Assembly: GCA_030616465.1 (NCBI GenBank)
Contig: JAUWXH010000167.1
Coordinates: 1-5,731, forward strand
DNA: 5,731 bases
Origin: Planctomycetota bacterium
GTDB lineage: Bacteria > Planctomycetota > Phycisphaerae > UBA1845 > Fen-1342
Direction of reading: 5' to 3'
Part shown: piece by piece, positions 5,726 to 5,731 of the stretch
Position numbering within the stretch: position 1 is the first letter of the stretch
Layout: the number at the start of each line of letters is the position of its first letter
Notes under the pieces: model-generated
Told to the model about the DNA's origin: nothing
Databases searched by the model: none
The model's input: the letters and a program-made list of their open reading frames with translations, nothing else
Position numbers and translations under genes: made by a program

Positions 5726-5731
5726 CGAACG

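Overview
This is a 5.7 kb stretch of GC-rich bacterial chromosome, roughly two-thirds G+C. It carries six protein-coding genes on alternating strands and no RNA gene, CRISPR array, insertion sequence or phage gene. The mix suggests a Planctomycetota-type genome, possibly Phycisphaerae: a Tat-exported aldo/keto reductase, a lipoprotein-type alpha/beta hydrolase, an RsmA with an extra segment before its NLPY motif, and short GC-rich repeats inside genes. That placement is inference from style, not from a marker gene.

Layout. Positions 1-687 (minus) hold the N-terminal 229 codons of queG, epoxyqueuosine reductase, cut by the window edge. Positions 771-1175 (plus) encode an unrecognised 134-residue protein. 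A 234-base gap with no supportable gene follows. Positions 1410-2201 (plus) encode a predicted lipoprotein serine hydrolase. Its 3' end overlaps, tail to tail, the 3' end of rsmA (2116-2994, minus), the 16S rRNA dimethyladenosine methyltransferase. Positions 3098-4138 (plus) encode the Tat-signal aldo/keto reductase, divergent from rsmA. Positions 4176-5672 (minus) encode an amidohydrolase of the 8-oxoguanine deaminase / hydroxyatrazine hydrolase type.

The genes do not form a pathway. queG and rsmA are RNA-modification housekeeping genes, the deaminase is probably purine salvage or catabolism, and the hydrolase and reductase are predicted to work outside the cytoplasm. The two same-strand neighbours (771-1175 and 1410-2201) are 234 bases apart, so no operon is evident.

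No new multi-gene system is visible. The most notable signal is at DNA level. The deaminase gene carries 2.7 tandem copies of a 43-bp repeat, and queG carries a near-perfect 29-base hairpin. Both sit in frame where the protein families have a shorter loop, and both share the 10-mer GGCACCCGGC in the same orientation. They look like two insertions of one dispersed repeat family that host genes tolerate. A second pattern is that the three plus-strand genes have clear Shine-Dalgarno sequences and the three minus-strand genes do not. Two of the latter, queG and the deaminase, have a -10-like hexamer 7-8 bases before the start codon, as expected for leaderless transcripts.
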